From contig NZ_PDHM01000017.1 in assembly GCF_002573715.1 (NCBI RefSeq), positions 186,001 through 250,000 of the forward strand: DNA of 64,000 nucleotides. The letters are read 5' to 3'. A program made the position numbers and the translations under genes. The notes under the pieces were generated by a model. It saw only the letters and a program-made list of their open reading frames with translations, was not told where the DNA came from and ran no database searches. Source of the DNA: Paenibacillus sp. EZ-K15. GTDB taxonomy: Bacteria; Bacillota; Bacilli; Paenibacillales; Paenibacillaceae. This document shows positions 1 to 7,838 of the stretch, one piece after another; the stretch's first letter is position 1; every line of letters begins with the position of its first letter.

Positions 1-1874
1 TCTGCTTCTCCATATAGCCGAAACAGCGGTGAATCGGAATCCTGCAGCTTCGTTGATTGCGTAAAGATCGCCTGCCCGAAGTCACCGAGTACCGTCATGC
101 GGGCGCGAGGAAATAGTTTTTTTAGATACTCATATTGAAACGTCGAATAATCCTGCCCCTCATCGACGAACACATGCCGAATTTCCGTGTTCGTCCGAAC
201 GCCTTCGATCAGCTCTTTTAGATACAAATACGGAGTCGCATCCTCATAGAATAATTCGAACCGCTCCAGCTTTTCTTTGGTTTGCCTGCAAATTTCAGGC
301 CATAGAACCGGGATCTCGGTCTCATTTGTCTTCTCTCGATAAGCAACCTCTTCGTCAAACAAATGGACATATAGGCTTTGGACATCGATAAATGATAATT
401 TCTTCACGCTTTGTCTTAGCGGTTTGAAGTTCCTCTTCACGATCCTTTGACTGAGCAATTCCTCCTCCCGCTCGGCGAAGTCAAAGTCACCTTCATCTTC
501 TCTTCGCTTATTGCTTATTTTCTCGTGAACTACCGCGTAACGCTCGGCAATGTCAAACACCTCCCTATCCTTATGCAGCTCGCTGAAAATTTCCGCATAT
601 TGCTCGTTATCAAGGTAATGAAGTTCCTCTTCAACCCAGGACGCCCCGCGCTCCTTGCGTTCGATTAGCGAAAGTTCCTTCAGAAGCCATTTCTGCAGGA
701 GATCGACACGATTGGCCAAGCTCAAGGAAAGGTCGTAGCTGTAAAATTGGATTCTCATTTGCTCCGCCGTAATCAGATCACGATCCCGAAATCGAATGCC
801 GTTGAAAAGCATGCCTTCCTGCCCCAGCCATTGCGCATAGTTCTGCAGGGCTCTCAAGAAAGCCTCGGAAGCCTTGTACTTCATCCCCTGAAGGCGAGCC
901 TCATAATCGGGAGTTGATTGTGCGGTCAGCACATATTCGATCTGATCGAAGAGATCCTCCAGACTTAAGGATGCACCCAGCCAATATTCGATATATTCCT
1001 GCAGTGTCGTCTGTTGCATGTTTTCCTCGCCGAGCTCGGGAAGGACGGAGGATACGTAACTGTTAAATATTTGATTTGGCGAGAATAGAACGATCTGGTC
1101 AGCCTTAAGCGAATCGCGGTTTTTGTACAGCAAATATGCTACACGTTGCAATGCCGCGGAGGTCTTCCCACTCCCTGCCGCCCCCTGAACAATGAGCAGC
1201 CGACTATGATCGTTTCGGATGATGGCGTTTTGCTCCTTTTGGATAGTTGATACGATACTCTTCATTTGAGAATCCGCGCCTTTGGCCAACATTTGCTGGA
1301 GCAGCTCGTCGCCAATCGTTACGTTCGCATCAAACAAATGACGAATTTGTCCATTGTGAATCTGATATTGCCGTTTCAACTCCATCATACCTGTGATCTG
1401 CCCGACCGGCGTGACGTAAGAGGCCGCACCGGGGGAATGGTCGTAGTAGAGACTCGCGATAGGACTGCGCCAATCATACACCAGGAAGCTTAATCCATCT
1501 TCATCGACGAAAGAAGATACGCCGATATAAATCTGCTCACTCACATTCAGGCCATCCTCTAGAAAATCGACGCGCCCAAAATAAGGAGAAGGCAACAGCC
1601 GATGCAAGCTCCTCCATTGTTGCGTCAGAAGCCGGTGACGACGCTCCCTTTCAGATAACACCGCAGCCTGTTGTTTAATCGTATAAAATGTTTCTTCAAA
1701 GTCTTCGTCCGAGCTCGTGTTGACCGTAACCTCTTCCCAGAATCGCCTGCGAATCTCAGCAGCCTGATCGCGCATCCCGGTAACGCTTGGTTCCAACTCG
1801 TCGATCCTCGCCTTCAGCTTTTCCCTTACCTGATCCAGCCGTTCTTGTTCTAACCGCCATTCCTTCGCTTCCAT
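1..1874 (-). CDS. helD: HelD-like RNA polymerase recycling helicase/ATPase (C-terminus beyond window)
   Basis: UvrD/Rep-like superfamily 1 ATPase of the HelD type, which in Bacillus binds RNA polymerase and uses ATP to strip it from DNA and nucleic acid. About 624 residues are present. An N-terminal coiled-coil arm (residues about 1-70) is followed by a Walker A motif GAAGSGKT near residue 230 and a Walker B-like VFVDEGQD near the left edge. HelD rather than UvrD/PcrA is inferred from the charged N-terminal arm ahead of the ATPase and the late Walker A. The ATG at 1874 follows AAGGAG at a rather long spacing of about 15. A TTGAAC/TATAAT promoter lies about 130 bp upstream. The gene runs off the left edge, so completeness cannot be judged. 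Confidence 0.85.
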   Translation of the reverse strand, partial: MEAKEWRLEQERLDQVREKLKARIDELEPSVTGMRDQAAEIRRRFWEEVTVNTSSDEDFEETFYTIKQQAAVLSERERRHRLLTQQWRSLHRLLPSPYFGRVDFLEDGLNVSEQIYIGVSSFVDEDGLSFLVYDWRSPIASLYYDHSPGAASYVTPVGQITGMMELKRQYQIHNGQIRHLFDANVTIGDELLQQMLAKGADSQMKSIVSTIQKEQNAIIRNDHSRLLIVQGAAGSGKTSAALQRVAYLLYKNRDSLKADQIVLFSPNQIFNSYVSSVLPELGEENMQQTTLQEYIEYWLGASLSLEDLFDQIEYVLTAQSTPDYEARLQGMKYKASEAFLRALQNYAQWLGQEGMLFNGIRFRDRDLITAEQMRIQFYSYDLSLSLANRVDLLQKWLLKELSLIERKERGASWVEEELHYLDNEQYAEIFSELHKDREVFDIAERYAVVHEKISNKRREDEGDFDFAEREEELLSQRIVKRNFKPLRQSVKKLSFIDVQSLYVHLFDEEVAYREKTNETEIPVLWPEICRQTKEKLERFELFYEDATPYLYLKELIEGVRTNTEIRHVFVDEGQDYSTFQYEYLKKLFPRARMTVLGDFGQAIFTQSTKLQDSDSPLFRLYGEA

Positions 1875-1920
1875 GTTTTTCTGAACACACTCCTTTTCAA
1901 TCTGGTCTAAAAAAAGTGCA

Positions 1921-1949
1921 TTGACAAATCATGGCCACCGATGTATAAT
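1921..1949 (+). promoter_or_regulatory. Consensus sigma-A promoter facing the helD promoter
   Basis: TTGACA (1921-1926), 17 bp, TATAAT (1944-1949): a perfect consensus on the plus strand inside the helD leader. It points at the helD promoter and ends in a hairpin terminator about 120 nt downstream. No convincing coding sequence follows: a 46-codon ATG frame from 1987 has no ribosome binding site. Confidence 0.7.
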
Positions 1950-2007
1950 TAAATTAGGAAAAGTAATTATAATATCTGATTACACATGATTTTCATTCGC
2001 GCTACTG

Positions 2008-2036
2008 ATTATAGCATAGCGTTTTTTTGCGTTCAA
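2008..2036 (-). promoter_or_regulatory. Sigma-A promoter for helD
   Basis: On the minus strand TTGAAC (2031-2036) and TATAAT (2008-2013) are separated by 17 bp. Transcription would start near 2001 and give a leader of about 125 nt before the helD ATG. Confidence 0.7.
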
Positions 2037-2053
2037 TTGATTTTTTATATTCT

Positions 2054-2080
2054 TGGCGTATCTGCCAAGTTTTTTTATTT
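2054..2080 (+). terminator. Rho-independent terminator
   Basis: CTTGGC, 6-nt loop, GCCAAG followed by seven T on the plus strand. It would end the short rightward transcript. Confidence 0.6.
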
Positions 2081-2126
2081 TCCCGTAAAATCGAACTCGC
2101 TCGCCCACCTCCCTATCACAAAATAG

Positions 2127-2168
2127 AAAAAACCGCGTTGTAGGTAGAGGTCCCGCAACTCGGTTTTA
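2127..2168 (-). terminator. Terminator of the aldo/keto reductase gene
   Basis: Read leftward, AACCGaGTTG pairs with CAACgCGGTT and is followed by a run of six T. Confidence 0.7.
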
Positions 2169-2221
2169 TCCAATGTTTGTCCGCTTCTCTTCTATCGATA
2201 CCTTTTCCTAACAAGCACAGG

Positions 2222-3202
2222 TTATAATGCGCCCACAACCCGGTGAGGTACATACGGCTCTTCAAGGGAGGCAATCTCCTCCGGTGTAAGATTAACCGTA
2301 AGAGCGGCTGCCGCGTCTTCGAGATGCGATATTTTGGTCGCACCGACAATAGGAGCGGTAACCGGTTGTTTTTGCAGCAACCAGGCAAGAGCTACCTGTA
2401 CACGGGGAATGGCTCGCTCTGCCGCAATCTGTGCAACCCGTTCCACAATTACCCGATCGGCATCGGAAGTGGCATCATACTTAGATTTTTGAACCATGTC
2501 TGTTTCTGAACGGTGCGTCGATTCTGACCAATCGCGAGTCAATCGTCCCGATGCTAGAGGGCTGTAGGGGATCACGCCTATTTTTTCAGATTTGCACAGC
2601 GGCAACATTTCGCGCTCTTCTTCGCGGTAAATGAGGTTATAATGGTTCTGCATCGAAACGAACCGAGTCCAGCCATTCATCTCGGCGACATGCTGCGCTT
2701 TTAGAAACTGCCATGCATACATGGCTGAGGCTCCAATATAGCGGACCTTTCCAGCTTTCACCACATCATGAAGAGCCTCCATCGTTTCTTCGATAGGCGT
2801 ATCATAATCCCATCGATGGATCTGGTACAGATCGACATAATCGGTACCCAAGCGCTTGAGGCTTTTGTCAATTTCACTCATGATCGCTTTCCGGGACAGC
2901 CCCATGCCGTTCGGTCCTTCGTGCATACGGAAATGAACTTTCGTCGCGAGGACGATTTCATCCCGATTGGCGAAATCCTTCAATGCGCGGCCCACAATTT
3001 CCTCACTTGTACCGTCTGAGTACACATTCGCCGTATCGAAAAAGTTGATGCCGAGCCCCAATGCCTTTTTAATAATGGGACGACTGTTCTCCTCATTAAG
3101 CACCCATTGATGGACCCACCGCTCTGCTACGCCAAATCCCATGCATCCAAGACAGATGCGGGATACGTCGAGTCCGGTATTCCCTAGTTTCACATATTCC
3201 AT
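2222..3202 (-). CDS. Aldo/keto reductase
   Basis: NAD(P)H-dependent aldo/keto reductase of 326 residues, a soluble (beta/alpha)8 barrel that reduces aldehydes and ketones. The catalytic tetrad is visible: Asp and Tyr in FFDTANVYSDG (about residue 55), Lys in LATKVHF and His in QIHRWDY. The C-terminal APIVGATK region matches the cofactor-binding loop. The family includes YajO/Tas-like proteins, and the substrate cannot be told from sequence. The ATG has AAGGAGGG upstream. Its promoter has a 19-bp spacer filled by the same type of palindrome found at the neighbouring acetyltransferase and SDR genes, so it is probably controlled by the MerR protein encoded next door. Confidence 0.9.
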   Translation of the reverse strand: MEYVKLGNTGLDVSRICLGCMGFGVAERWVHQWVLNEENSRPIIKKALGLGINFFDTANVYSDGTSEEIVGRALKDFANRDEIVLATKVHFRMHEGPNGMGLSRKAIMSEIDKSLKRLGTDYVDLYQIHRWDYDTPIEETMEALHDVVKAGKVRYIGASAMYAWQFLKAQHVAEMNGWTRFVSMQNHYNLIYREEEREMLPLCKSEKIGVIPYSPLASGRLTRDWSESTHRSETDMVQKSKYDATSDADRVIVERVAQIAAERAIPRVQVALAWLLQKQPVTAPIVGATKISHLEDAAAALTVNLTPEEIASLEEPYVPHRVVGAL

Positions 3203-3225
3203 GAACGTCCCTCCTTAAATTTAAG

Positions 3226-3257
3226 TCTACCACCTGGAGTTAACTCCAGGTCACGAG
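3226..3257 (-). promoter_or_regulatory. MerR-type promoter/operator for the aldo/keto reductase
   Basis: A perfect 20-bp palindrome, ACCTGGAGTTAACTCCAGGT (3232-3251), sits between a GTGACC -35 and a TAGACT -10 with a 19-bp spacer on the minus strand. Overlong spacers are the hallmark of promoters that MerR activators untwist. Confidence 0.75.
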
Positions 3258-3263
3258 AGAAAA

Positions 3264-3671
3264 TCAGCATTCTGCGTCTTCTACAAATTTATTGAAAAGA
3301 TTTTTGTTGTTTCCCAATTTGTGACTTTCCTCGTAGAATTGAATTTTCTTCTCTAACAATTTAAGATTCTCTTGATATATATTTAATTTAGCTCTGACTT
3401 CCTCTTGATGGTTATATAATATTTGCAATAATTCGTCTAATCCTTCTTGTCCTTTCTCCAAAAGATCGATGTATTTTTTAAGATCTTCTAACGACATCCC
3501 TGTTTGCTTCATGTGTAGAATGAATTTAAGCCAGTTCCCATCTTCGTCCGTATAGAAGCGGATCTTGTTAGAATCTCTTTTGGGCACTACTAAACCCATT
3601 TTTTCATAGTAACGAAGTGTATGCTCACTAGTTCCTAATATTCGAGCCATTTCTCCTATTCGATAAGACAT
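3264..3671 (-). CDS. MerR family transcriptional regulator (AdhR-like)
   Basis: MerR regulator of 135 residues. The N-terminal winged helix reads YRIGEMARILGTSEHTLRYYEKMGL, split here as YRIGEMARILGTS and EHTLRYYEKMGL. It is followed by a long coiled-coil dimerisation helix (about residues 80-120). There is no metal-binding Cys cluster; a single Cys ends the protein, so sensing of an aldehyde or electrophile, as in AdhR, is possible but unproven. It lies 51 bp downstream of the acetyltransferase gene and probably shares its transcript. Three matching operators lie within 1.2 kb, which suggests autoregulation plus control of its neighbours. Confidence 0.85.
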   Translation of the reverse strand: MSYRIGEMARILGTSEHTLRYYEKMGLVVPKRDSNKIRFYTDEDGNWLKFILHMKQTGMSLEDLKKYIDLLEKGQEGLDELLQILYNHQEEVRAKLNIYQENLKLLEKKIQFYEESHKLGNNKNLFNKFVEDAEC

Positions 3672-3722
3672 ATGTTCACCCCTTACATTTTACCCTTGAA
3701 AGTATCTCCTCGAATGAAACCT

Positions 3723-4289
3723 CTATTCTTCAATGGTTTTAATGATCTTTGCGGGTACGCCTGCAACGATTGTATGATCAGGTACATCTTTTGTAACCAC
3801 AGCCCCGGCCGAAACAATTGAATTTTCACCGACCGTTACACCAGGCATAATGGTTGCTGCAATCCCTATCCATGCCCCCTTTTTTATAACAATTTGTTTT
3901 GAAACGGTTGATCTTCTTTGAGCTGGAGATATCGGGTGATTGATGGTCACAAGGTTTACTTTAGGAGCAATTAACACGTTATCACCAATCGTGATACCTC
4001 CCCGATCCATGAATGTACATCCTTGGTTAATGAATACCTCTTTCCCTACTCTAATATTTTGACCGTAATCCGTGTAGAACGGCGGTAGCAACTCAAATGT
4101 ATGATCCACTTTACTCCCCGTTAAATGGCTAAAAAGTTCTCTTACTTTATTTTTATTGTGATACCCCGTATTTAACTCTGCAATAAGCTTCTGCGCACGT
4201 TCGATAGCATCTGCCATTTTATAAAATTCAGGGTCACGAAGTGAAATGACCTCACCTGCGCGATCTCTTGCAAAAATGTCCTGGTTCAT
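3723..4289 (-). CDS. Maltose/galactoside-type O-acetyltransferase (LbH fold)
   Basis: Left-handed beta-helix acetyltransferase of 188 residues that transfers acetyl from acetyl-CoA to a sugar hydroxyl. The N-terminal Maa-type cap (about residues 1-60) is followed by hexapeptide repeats such as ITIGDNV, AWIGIAA and VTVGENS. The catalytic His is in VTINHPIS, and the C-terminal IVAGVPAKII is typical of Maa, LacA and NodL. The ATG follows GAGGGA. It is the first gene of a probable operon with the MerR regulator, driven by a MerR-type 19-bp-spacer promoter. The acceptor sugar is unknown. Confidence 0.9.
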   Translation of the reverse strand: MNQDIFARDRAGEVISLRDPEFYKMADAIERAQKLIAELNTGYHNKNKVRELFSHLTGSKVDHTFELLPPFYTDYGQNIRVGKEVFINQGCTFMDRGGITIGDNVLIAPKVNLVTINHPISPAQRRSTVSKQIVIKKGAWIGIAATIMPGVTVGENSIVSAGAVVTKDVPDHTIVAGVPAKIIKTIEE

Positions 4290-4341
4290 CCTATACGCTC
4301 CCTCGGAATTTTTTATGTTTAATGAGAAGTTCCTTCTCTAC

Positions 4342-4373
4342 CGTAACACTTAGAGTTGACTCTAAGTCAAACA
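4342..4373 (-). promoter_or_regulatory. MerR-type promoter/operator for the acetyltransferase-merR operon
   Basis: ACTTAGAGT-tg-ACTCTAAGT (4348-4367) is a near-perfect inverted repeat. On the minus strand TTGACT and TACGGT flank a 19-bp spacer containing it. Confidence 0.7.
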
Positions 4374-4394
4374 AAAATTGAATTTAAATACAGC

Positions 4395-4425
4395 TTGACT
4401 TAAAGTCTGCTCAAAGTGATAGCCT
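4395..4425 (+). promoter_or_regulatory. MerR-type promoter/operator for the SDR gene
   Basis: TTGACT (4395-4400), 19 bp, TAGCCT (4420-4425) on the plus strand. The spacer holds ACTTAAAGT-ct-GCTCAAAGT, an imperfect version of the operators at 4348 and 3232. Confidence 0.6.
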
Positions 4426-4470
4426 TATAACACCTTACGAGGTAAATATGTTGGAAATGGGGAACATTTT

Positions 4471-5214
4471 ATGTCAAATGTTAAAGACCAAGTTGTTATT
4501 ATTATGGGAGCATCCAGCGGAATAGGTGAAGCGACAGCACGTAAATTAGCAGAGCAAGGAGCCAGATTAGTCATTTCAGCTCGCCGTGAAGATCGTTTGA
4601 AGAAACTTAAAGCCTCCATGCCCGATGCAAACATAGTCTATCAAACCGCGGATGTAACGAATGATGAAGAAGTGCAAAAAGTTATTGATTTGGCAATGAA
4701 GGAATATGGGCGAATTGATGCTATCTTTAATAACGCTGGTATTATGCCCACAGCTCCGCTCGCTGAGAGCAGAAAACAAGAGTGGAAAGCCATGTTGGAC
4801 GTAAATATTATGGGCGTTTTGAATGGAATCTCAGCCGTTTTACCAATCATGCAAAAGCAGCAGACCGGAAAAATTATTACGACATCTTCGGTTGCTGGTC
4901 ATGTTGTTTATCCAGATTCGGCTGTTTATTGTGGCACGAAATTTGCTGTAAGAGCCATTATGGAGGGACTGCGTCAAGAAGAAAGAGACAACAATATTCA
5001 ATCCATCGTTATTTCTCCTGGGGCAGTTGATACAGAACTATATACGTCCATTCATCATGAAGAGAACCGAAAGTGGGTACAACAAAATTCTGCAAACCCT
5101 GAGCTCAGCATGAAATCCGAAGATATCGCAGATGCGGTTGCTTATGTAGTGGGAACACCAAATAGCGTTTCCATAAGCGAAATGGTTATTCGTCCAACAA
5201 AGCAGCCTATTTAA
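4471..5214 (+). CDS. SDR family oxidoreductase
   Basis: Classical short-chain dehydrogenase of 247 residues. The Rossmann motif GASSGIG (residues about 14-20), NNAG (about 90) and the catalytic YCGTK with upstream TSS (about 140-160) are all present, so it should be active with NAD(P)H. The substrate is unknown. It is divergent from the acetyltransferase-merR operon and shares the MerR-type operator architecture. The start was chosen for the purine-rich GGGGAAC about 8 nt upstream. A long hairpin terminator follows. Confidence 0.9.
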   Translation: MSNVKDQVVIIMGASSGIGEATARKLAEQGARLVISARREDRLKKLKASMPDANIVYQTADVTNDEEVQKVIDLAMKEYGRIDAIFNNAGIMPTAPLAESRKQEWKAMLDVNIMGVLNGISAVLPIMQKQQTGKIITTSSVAGHVVYPDSAVYCGTKFAVRAIMEGLRQEERDNNIQSIVISPGAVDTELYTSIHHEENRKWVQQNSANPELSMKSEDIADAVAYVVGTPNSVSISEMVIRPTKQPI

Positions 5215-5274
5215 ATATACCTCAGATTCAGCGAGTAGGTTCATTACACTATGGAAATTAACATCATTATCAAG

Positions 5275-5328
5275 AAAGAGGTTGTCCTTCAAGTCACCAA
5301 ACGTGACTTCGGACAACCTCTCTCTCAT
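5275..5328 (+). terminator. Terminator downstream of the SDR gene
   Basis: A long hairpin: GAGGTTGTCC pairs with GGACAACCTC and an inner AAGTCAC pairs with GTGACTT, followed by a TC-rich tail. Confidence 0.65.
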
Positions 5329-5329
5329 T

Positions 5330-5579
5330 TTACAGGCTCTGCCCAATTCGAAGGTGCAACGGGCTTAGCCTCCGACTGGCTGCCAAGCCATCGAACTGGA
5401 ATTATATTTGACAGAGCGAATTGCTCCCTGGAACACCAAGGAACCTGCATACTTTGTATCACAATTTCGCCGATAGTTGGTTATTGCAACTGTTTTTAGT
5501 CCACACTGCAACAATCCTTAAGCTTTATGATCAGGACGAGGTGTCATCGTTGTGCGGAGTGAATATTTCCACAAGAGAA
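5330..5579. other. Intergenic stretch with no recognisable feature
   Basis: Apart from the terminator hairpins on either side I see no gene, RNA or repeat here. Short reading frames have no ribosome binding site and no recognisable family. Confidence 0.4.
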
Positions 5580-5626
5580 TAAAAAAGCTTTCCATATTCA
5601 CCCCTTCGAGTGATTGTGGAAAGCTT
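5580..5626 (-). terminator. Terminator of the DUF4181-like gene
   Basis: Read leftward, AAGCTTTCCA pairs with TGGAAAGCTT and is followed by TTTTATT. Confidence 0.65.
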
Positions 5627-5694
5627 CATTTGCTTTGTTATTGGTTTGTTTTAGATGAAAATCTTCTAATAGAATTTCCGTTCTTCTTGTGTTG

Positions 5695-6057
5695 TTACAC
5701 AAATAGCTCAATACCAAGGAAAAGGAGTAGACCGCAAACACTTGCATAAGCACTGAGGAGGTGTTGTTTGGATTCCTTCTTATAGCGTCTTTCAACAACG
5801 GATCGGAAAGCGTGTAGAACAGCCATCACAAGAATAACGTCCTGATATGCCGACACCCTCCACTCCCAAACAAACCACATAAAGAAAATCGCGATTAGGG
5901 AAACAGCTACAATGATGGACTCCCCAATTCGATGAAATCGATTGATATGCTTATACAGCGGCGTATCTGAATCGTAGGATACCTTCAGTTTTTTTTTGAT
6001 CCATATGTACCCGGAGACGAATATGATTGCATACAACATGATACTGATAAAGAGCAT
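5695..6057 (-). CDS. Small four-helix membrane protein (DUF4181-like)
   Basis: Integral membrane protein of 120 residues with four predicted hydrophobic segments (about residues 2-20, 48-68, 70-90 and 102-120). A basic stretch of the ERRYKKESKQH type precedes the last helix. Length and layout resemble DUF4181 proteins of Bacillaceae, but the match is from memory and moderate. The ATG at 6057 is preferred over an in-frame TTG seven codons upstream because GGGGTG lies 9 nt before it. No functional clue comes from the neighbours; it has its own terminator. Confidence 0.6.
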   Translation of the reverse strand: MLFISIMLYAIIFVSGYIWIKKKLKVSYDSDTPLYKHINRFHRIGESIIVAVSLIAIFFMWFVWEWRVSAYQDVILVMAVLHAFRSVVERRYKKESKQHLLSAYASVCGLLLFLGIELFV

Positions 6058-6210
6058 TCTAAAGTCACCCCTTTTCAAAAATAGCGGCCAGTATCACTCA
6101 AGATCTAATATGCAGGTTTTTTATAATTACTCGTATCTGGAATAAGAGGTTTATCATTCCTTTAAAATACACGATTATCCTATTTGAATCAATGACGAGT
6201 TTAAACCAAA

Positions 6211-6243
6211 ACAGCACCTATGGAAAACAAGGTGCTGTTTTTG
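6211..6243. terminator. Bidirectional terminator hairpin
   Basis: CAGCACCT and AGGTGCTG stem flanked by A-rich and T-rich tails. It lies between the membrane protein gene and the truncated gene at 6295. Confidence 0.6.
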
Positions 6244-6294
6244 AGTCTAAAGTCCAATAATTGTTCCAACAATACCTGCTTCATAACCACCGCT

Positions 6295-6660
6295 TCAAAA
6301 TTTTTCAGGAAATTGTTTGACAATGCCTTCCGTCAGGATATCCGCTAAATGAATCATATGGATCTCGTTTTTGTCGGTTGCTGCAATATCCGCTTTCCAA
6401 TCTCCTTTGAGAGAGTTAACGACGATTTCCGTAATCAACTGAAGATGCGTATACAGCATATCTTGCAGCACTTTAAACTGCCAGTTCGGGTTCGCCGCGC
6501 TCAAAAATTTGGCGATATCGTCGGCGTTTCTATGCCAATCCGCCTCTAACTTAGTTACATCTGCCTGATTGCCCGCTTTGGCTGCCGCTACAATTCTCCC
6601 TGCGATCAGAATATTTTGGTTTTCACATTCATCTGCTCGTCCGTATGTTTGGAATAAAAC
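6295..6660 (-). pseudogene. 5'-truncated remnant of a conserved protein often mislabelled acetylglutamate kinase
   Basis: The reading frame on the minus strand is open for about 120 codons. It matches the C-terminal half of a widespread Firmicute protein frequently annotated acetylglutamate kinase: GRIVAAAKAGNQAD, then EADWHRNADDIA, then SAANPNW, then ILTEGIVKQFP. The intact family has about 60-80 further residues at the N-terminus. Here the frame runs back into TAG and TAA codons near 6680-6710, and no ATG or ribosome binding site is available. A TTG inside the conserved part could start a 69-residue product, but that lacks a Shine-Dalgarno. Confidence 0.55.
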
Positions 6661-6748
6661 AATCTGTCTTATTATGGTTGAAGCATCCTATTTTATACAG
6701 AGGATGATTTACGATACAGCTGTCATTAGATACAGGTTTCAATTAACA

Positions 6749-6778
6749 AGAAAAAACACTTGTAATGGAGTGTTTTCT
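6749..6778 (-). terminator. Terminator of the ADP-ribosylglycohydrolase gene
   Basis: Read leftward, AAAACACT pairs with AGTGTTTT and is followed by TTCTT. Confidence 0.65.
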
Positions 6779-6844
6779 ACCGGACTTTAATTACAGGAAC
6801 CCATAACTCAACTTTTTTTTCTTCTATAAGGGTGACGAACAACT

Positions 6845-7723
6845 CTATGAAGTTTTCAGTGCATACAGCTGCGAAATTATCCGGTCGAGTCTCTCTTGGA
6901 TGAGGATCGCTTCCGCATATCTCGCAGGAATGTCCTCATATCCGTAGTAGATACCTGCTAACCCACCGGCGATGGCGCCAATCGTATCGGAATCTTCCCC
7001 TAGATTTGCCGCCTTCTGTACGACACCTGCAAAATCTGATGTATGGAGCAAAATATGTAGTACCCACCGGAAGGTATGCACCACAAAACCGCTTGCCGGG
7101 CAATCCGGCTGTGCTTCAATGATGCCTTCGTATTCGCTTCCCACCACCTCGGCCATGATGGCTGCTCTTAAATTTTCGCCCTGTAGAAGGCGTTGAGCCA
7201 TTCGGTTGTACATGACGCAGACTTTGGCGCACCTTGGATCATAATGCGTCATCCGTGACTGCAAGATTGTCACTCGGTCAATATCCACCGGGTCCTTATA
7301 GGCCAGGGCCACCGGCAGGCAGCGCATAAGGGAACCATTCCCGGCGCTTTGCCCCATATCCATGTGCGCAACAAAGGCGGCTTCAAGCCAGTCTCCCTCG
7401 TATTTTTGAAAAACATGACGGATGATATTTCCTATGTCTTTGGGCCGTGATTGGAACCATTCCATAAAGGAACGCCCGATCGCCTCCAGCGGCTCATCAG
7501 GATTTTCGAGTATCCCTTCTGCCACGCAAAGCGTCATCATCGTATCATCGGTCACTTCCCCCGGTTCCAACTGCCACACCCCGCCGCCGATAATCTCCGT
7601 CAAATAGCCGTGCTTCTCCTTAATCTCTCGCTCGCTCATAAACTCCGTCGTTCCACCAAGAGCGTCGCCTACAGCCACTCCGTACAGGCCGCCCTTGATG
7701 CGATCATATAATTTGTTATCCAT
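6845..7723 (-). CDS. ADP-ribosylglycohydrolase family protein
   Basis: DraG/ARH-type all-helical hydrolase of 292 residues that removes ADP-ribose from proteins or small molecules using a di-magnesium centre. Metal-ligand motifs are seen: VTDDTMM near residue 58 and GEDSDTIGAIAGGLAG near residue 245. The N-terminal IKGGLYGVAVGDALGG is the family signature. The ATG follows GAGGTGG. It is a single gene with its own terminator and no partner ADP-ribosyltransferase nearby, so the target is unknown. Length is normal for the family. Confidence 0.9.
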   Translation of the reverse strand: MDNKLYDRIKGGLYGVAVGDALGGTTEFMSEREIKEKHGYLTEIIGGGVWQLEPGEVTDDTMMTLCVAEGILENPDEPLEAIGRSFMEWFQSRPKDIGNIIRHVFQKYEGDWLEAAFVAHMDMGQSAGNGSLMRCLPVALAYKDPVDIDRVTILQSRMTHYDPRCAKVCVMYNRMAQRLLQGENLRAAIMAEVVGSEYEGIIEAQPDCPASGFVVHTFRWVLHILLHTSDFAGVVQKAANLGEDSDTIGAIAGGLAGIYYGYEDIPARYAEAILIQERLDRIISQLYALKTS

Positions 7724-7776
7724 GCAACCACCTCACATACTGTTATTGTGCTGGAAGTTAACCACCAGGAAATGAA

Positions 7777-7809
7777 GAAGAACCGACTCATTTTTCATAG
7801 CCGGCTCTT
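7777..7809 (-). terminator. Terminator of the MFS gene
   Basis: AAGAACCG and CGGCTCTT stem (one G-U pair) with a TC-rich tail leftward. Confidence 0.5.
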
Positions 7810-7838
7810 TTGCATCAAACCTTATAGATATCGCGAGA

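Larger units (their letters stand above)
1956..2085 (+). ncRNA. Candidate short transcript antisense to the helD leader
   Basis: The region is bounded by the consensus promoter at 1921-1949 and the terminator at 2054-2078. Its first 45 nt are complementary to the 5' end of the predicted helD mRNA. It matches no RNA family I know. It is inferred only from promoter plus terminator. Confidence 0.4.
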
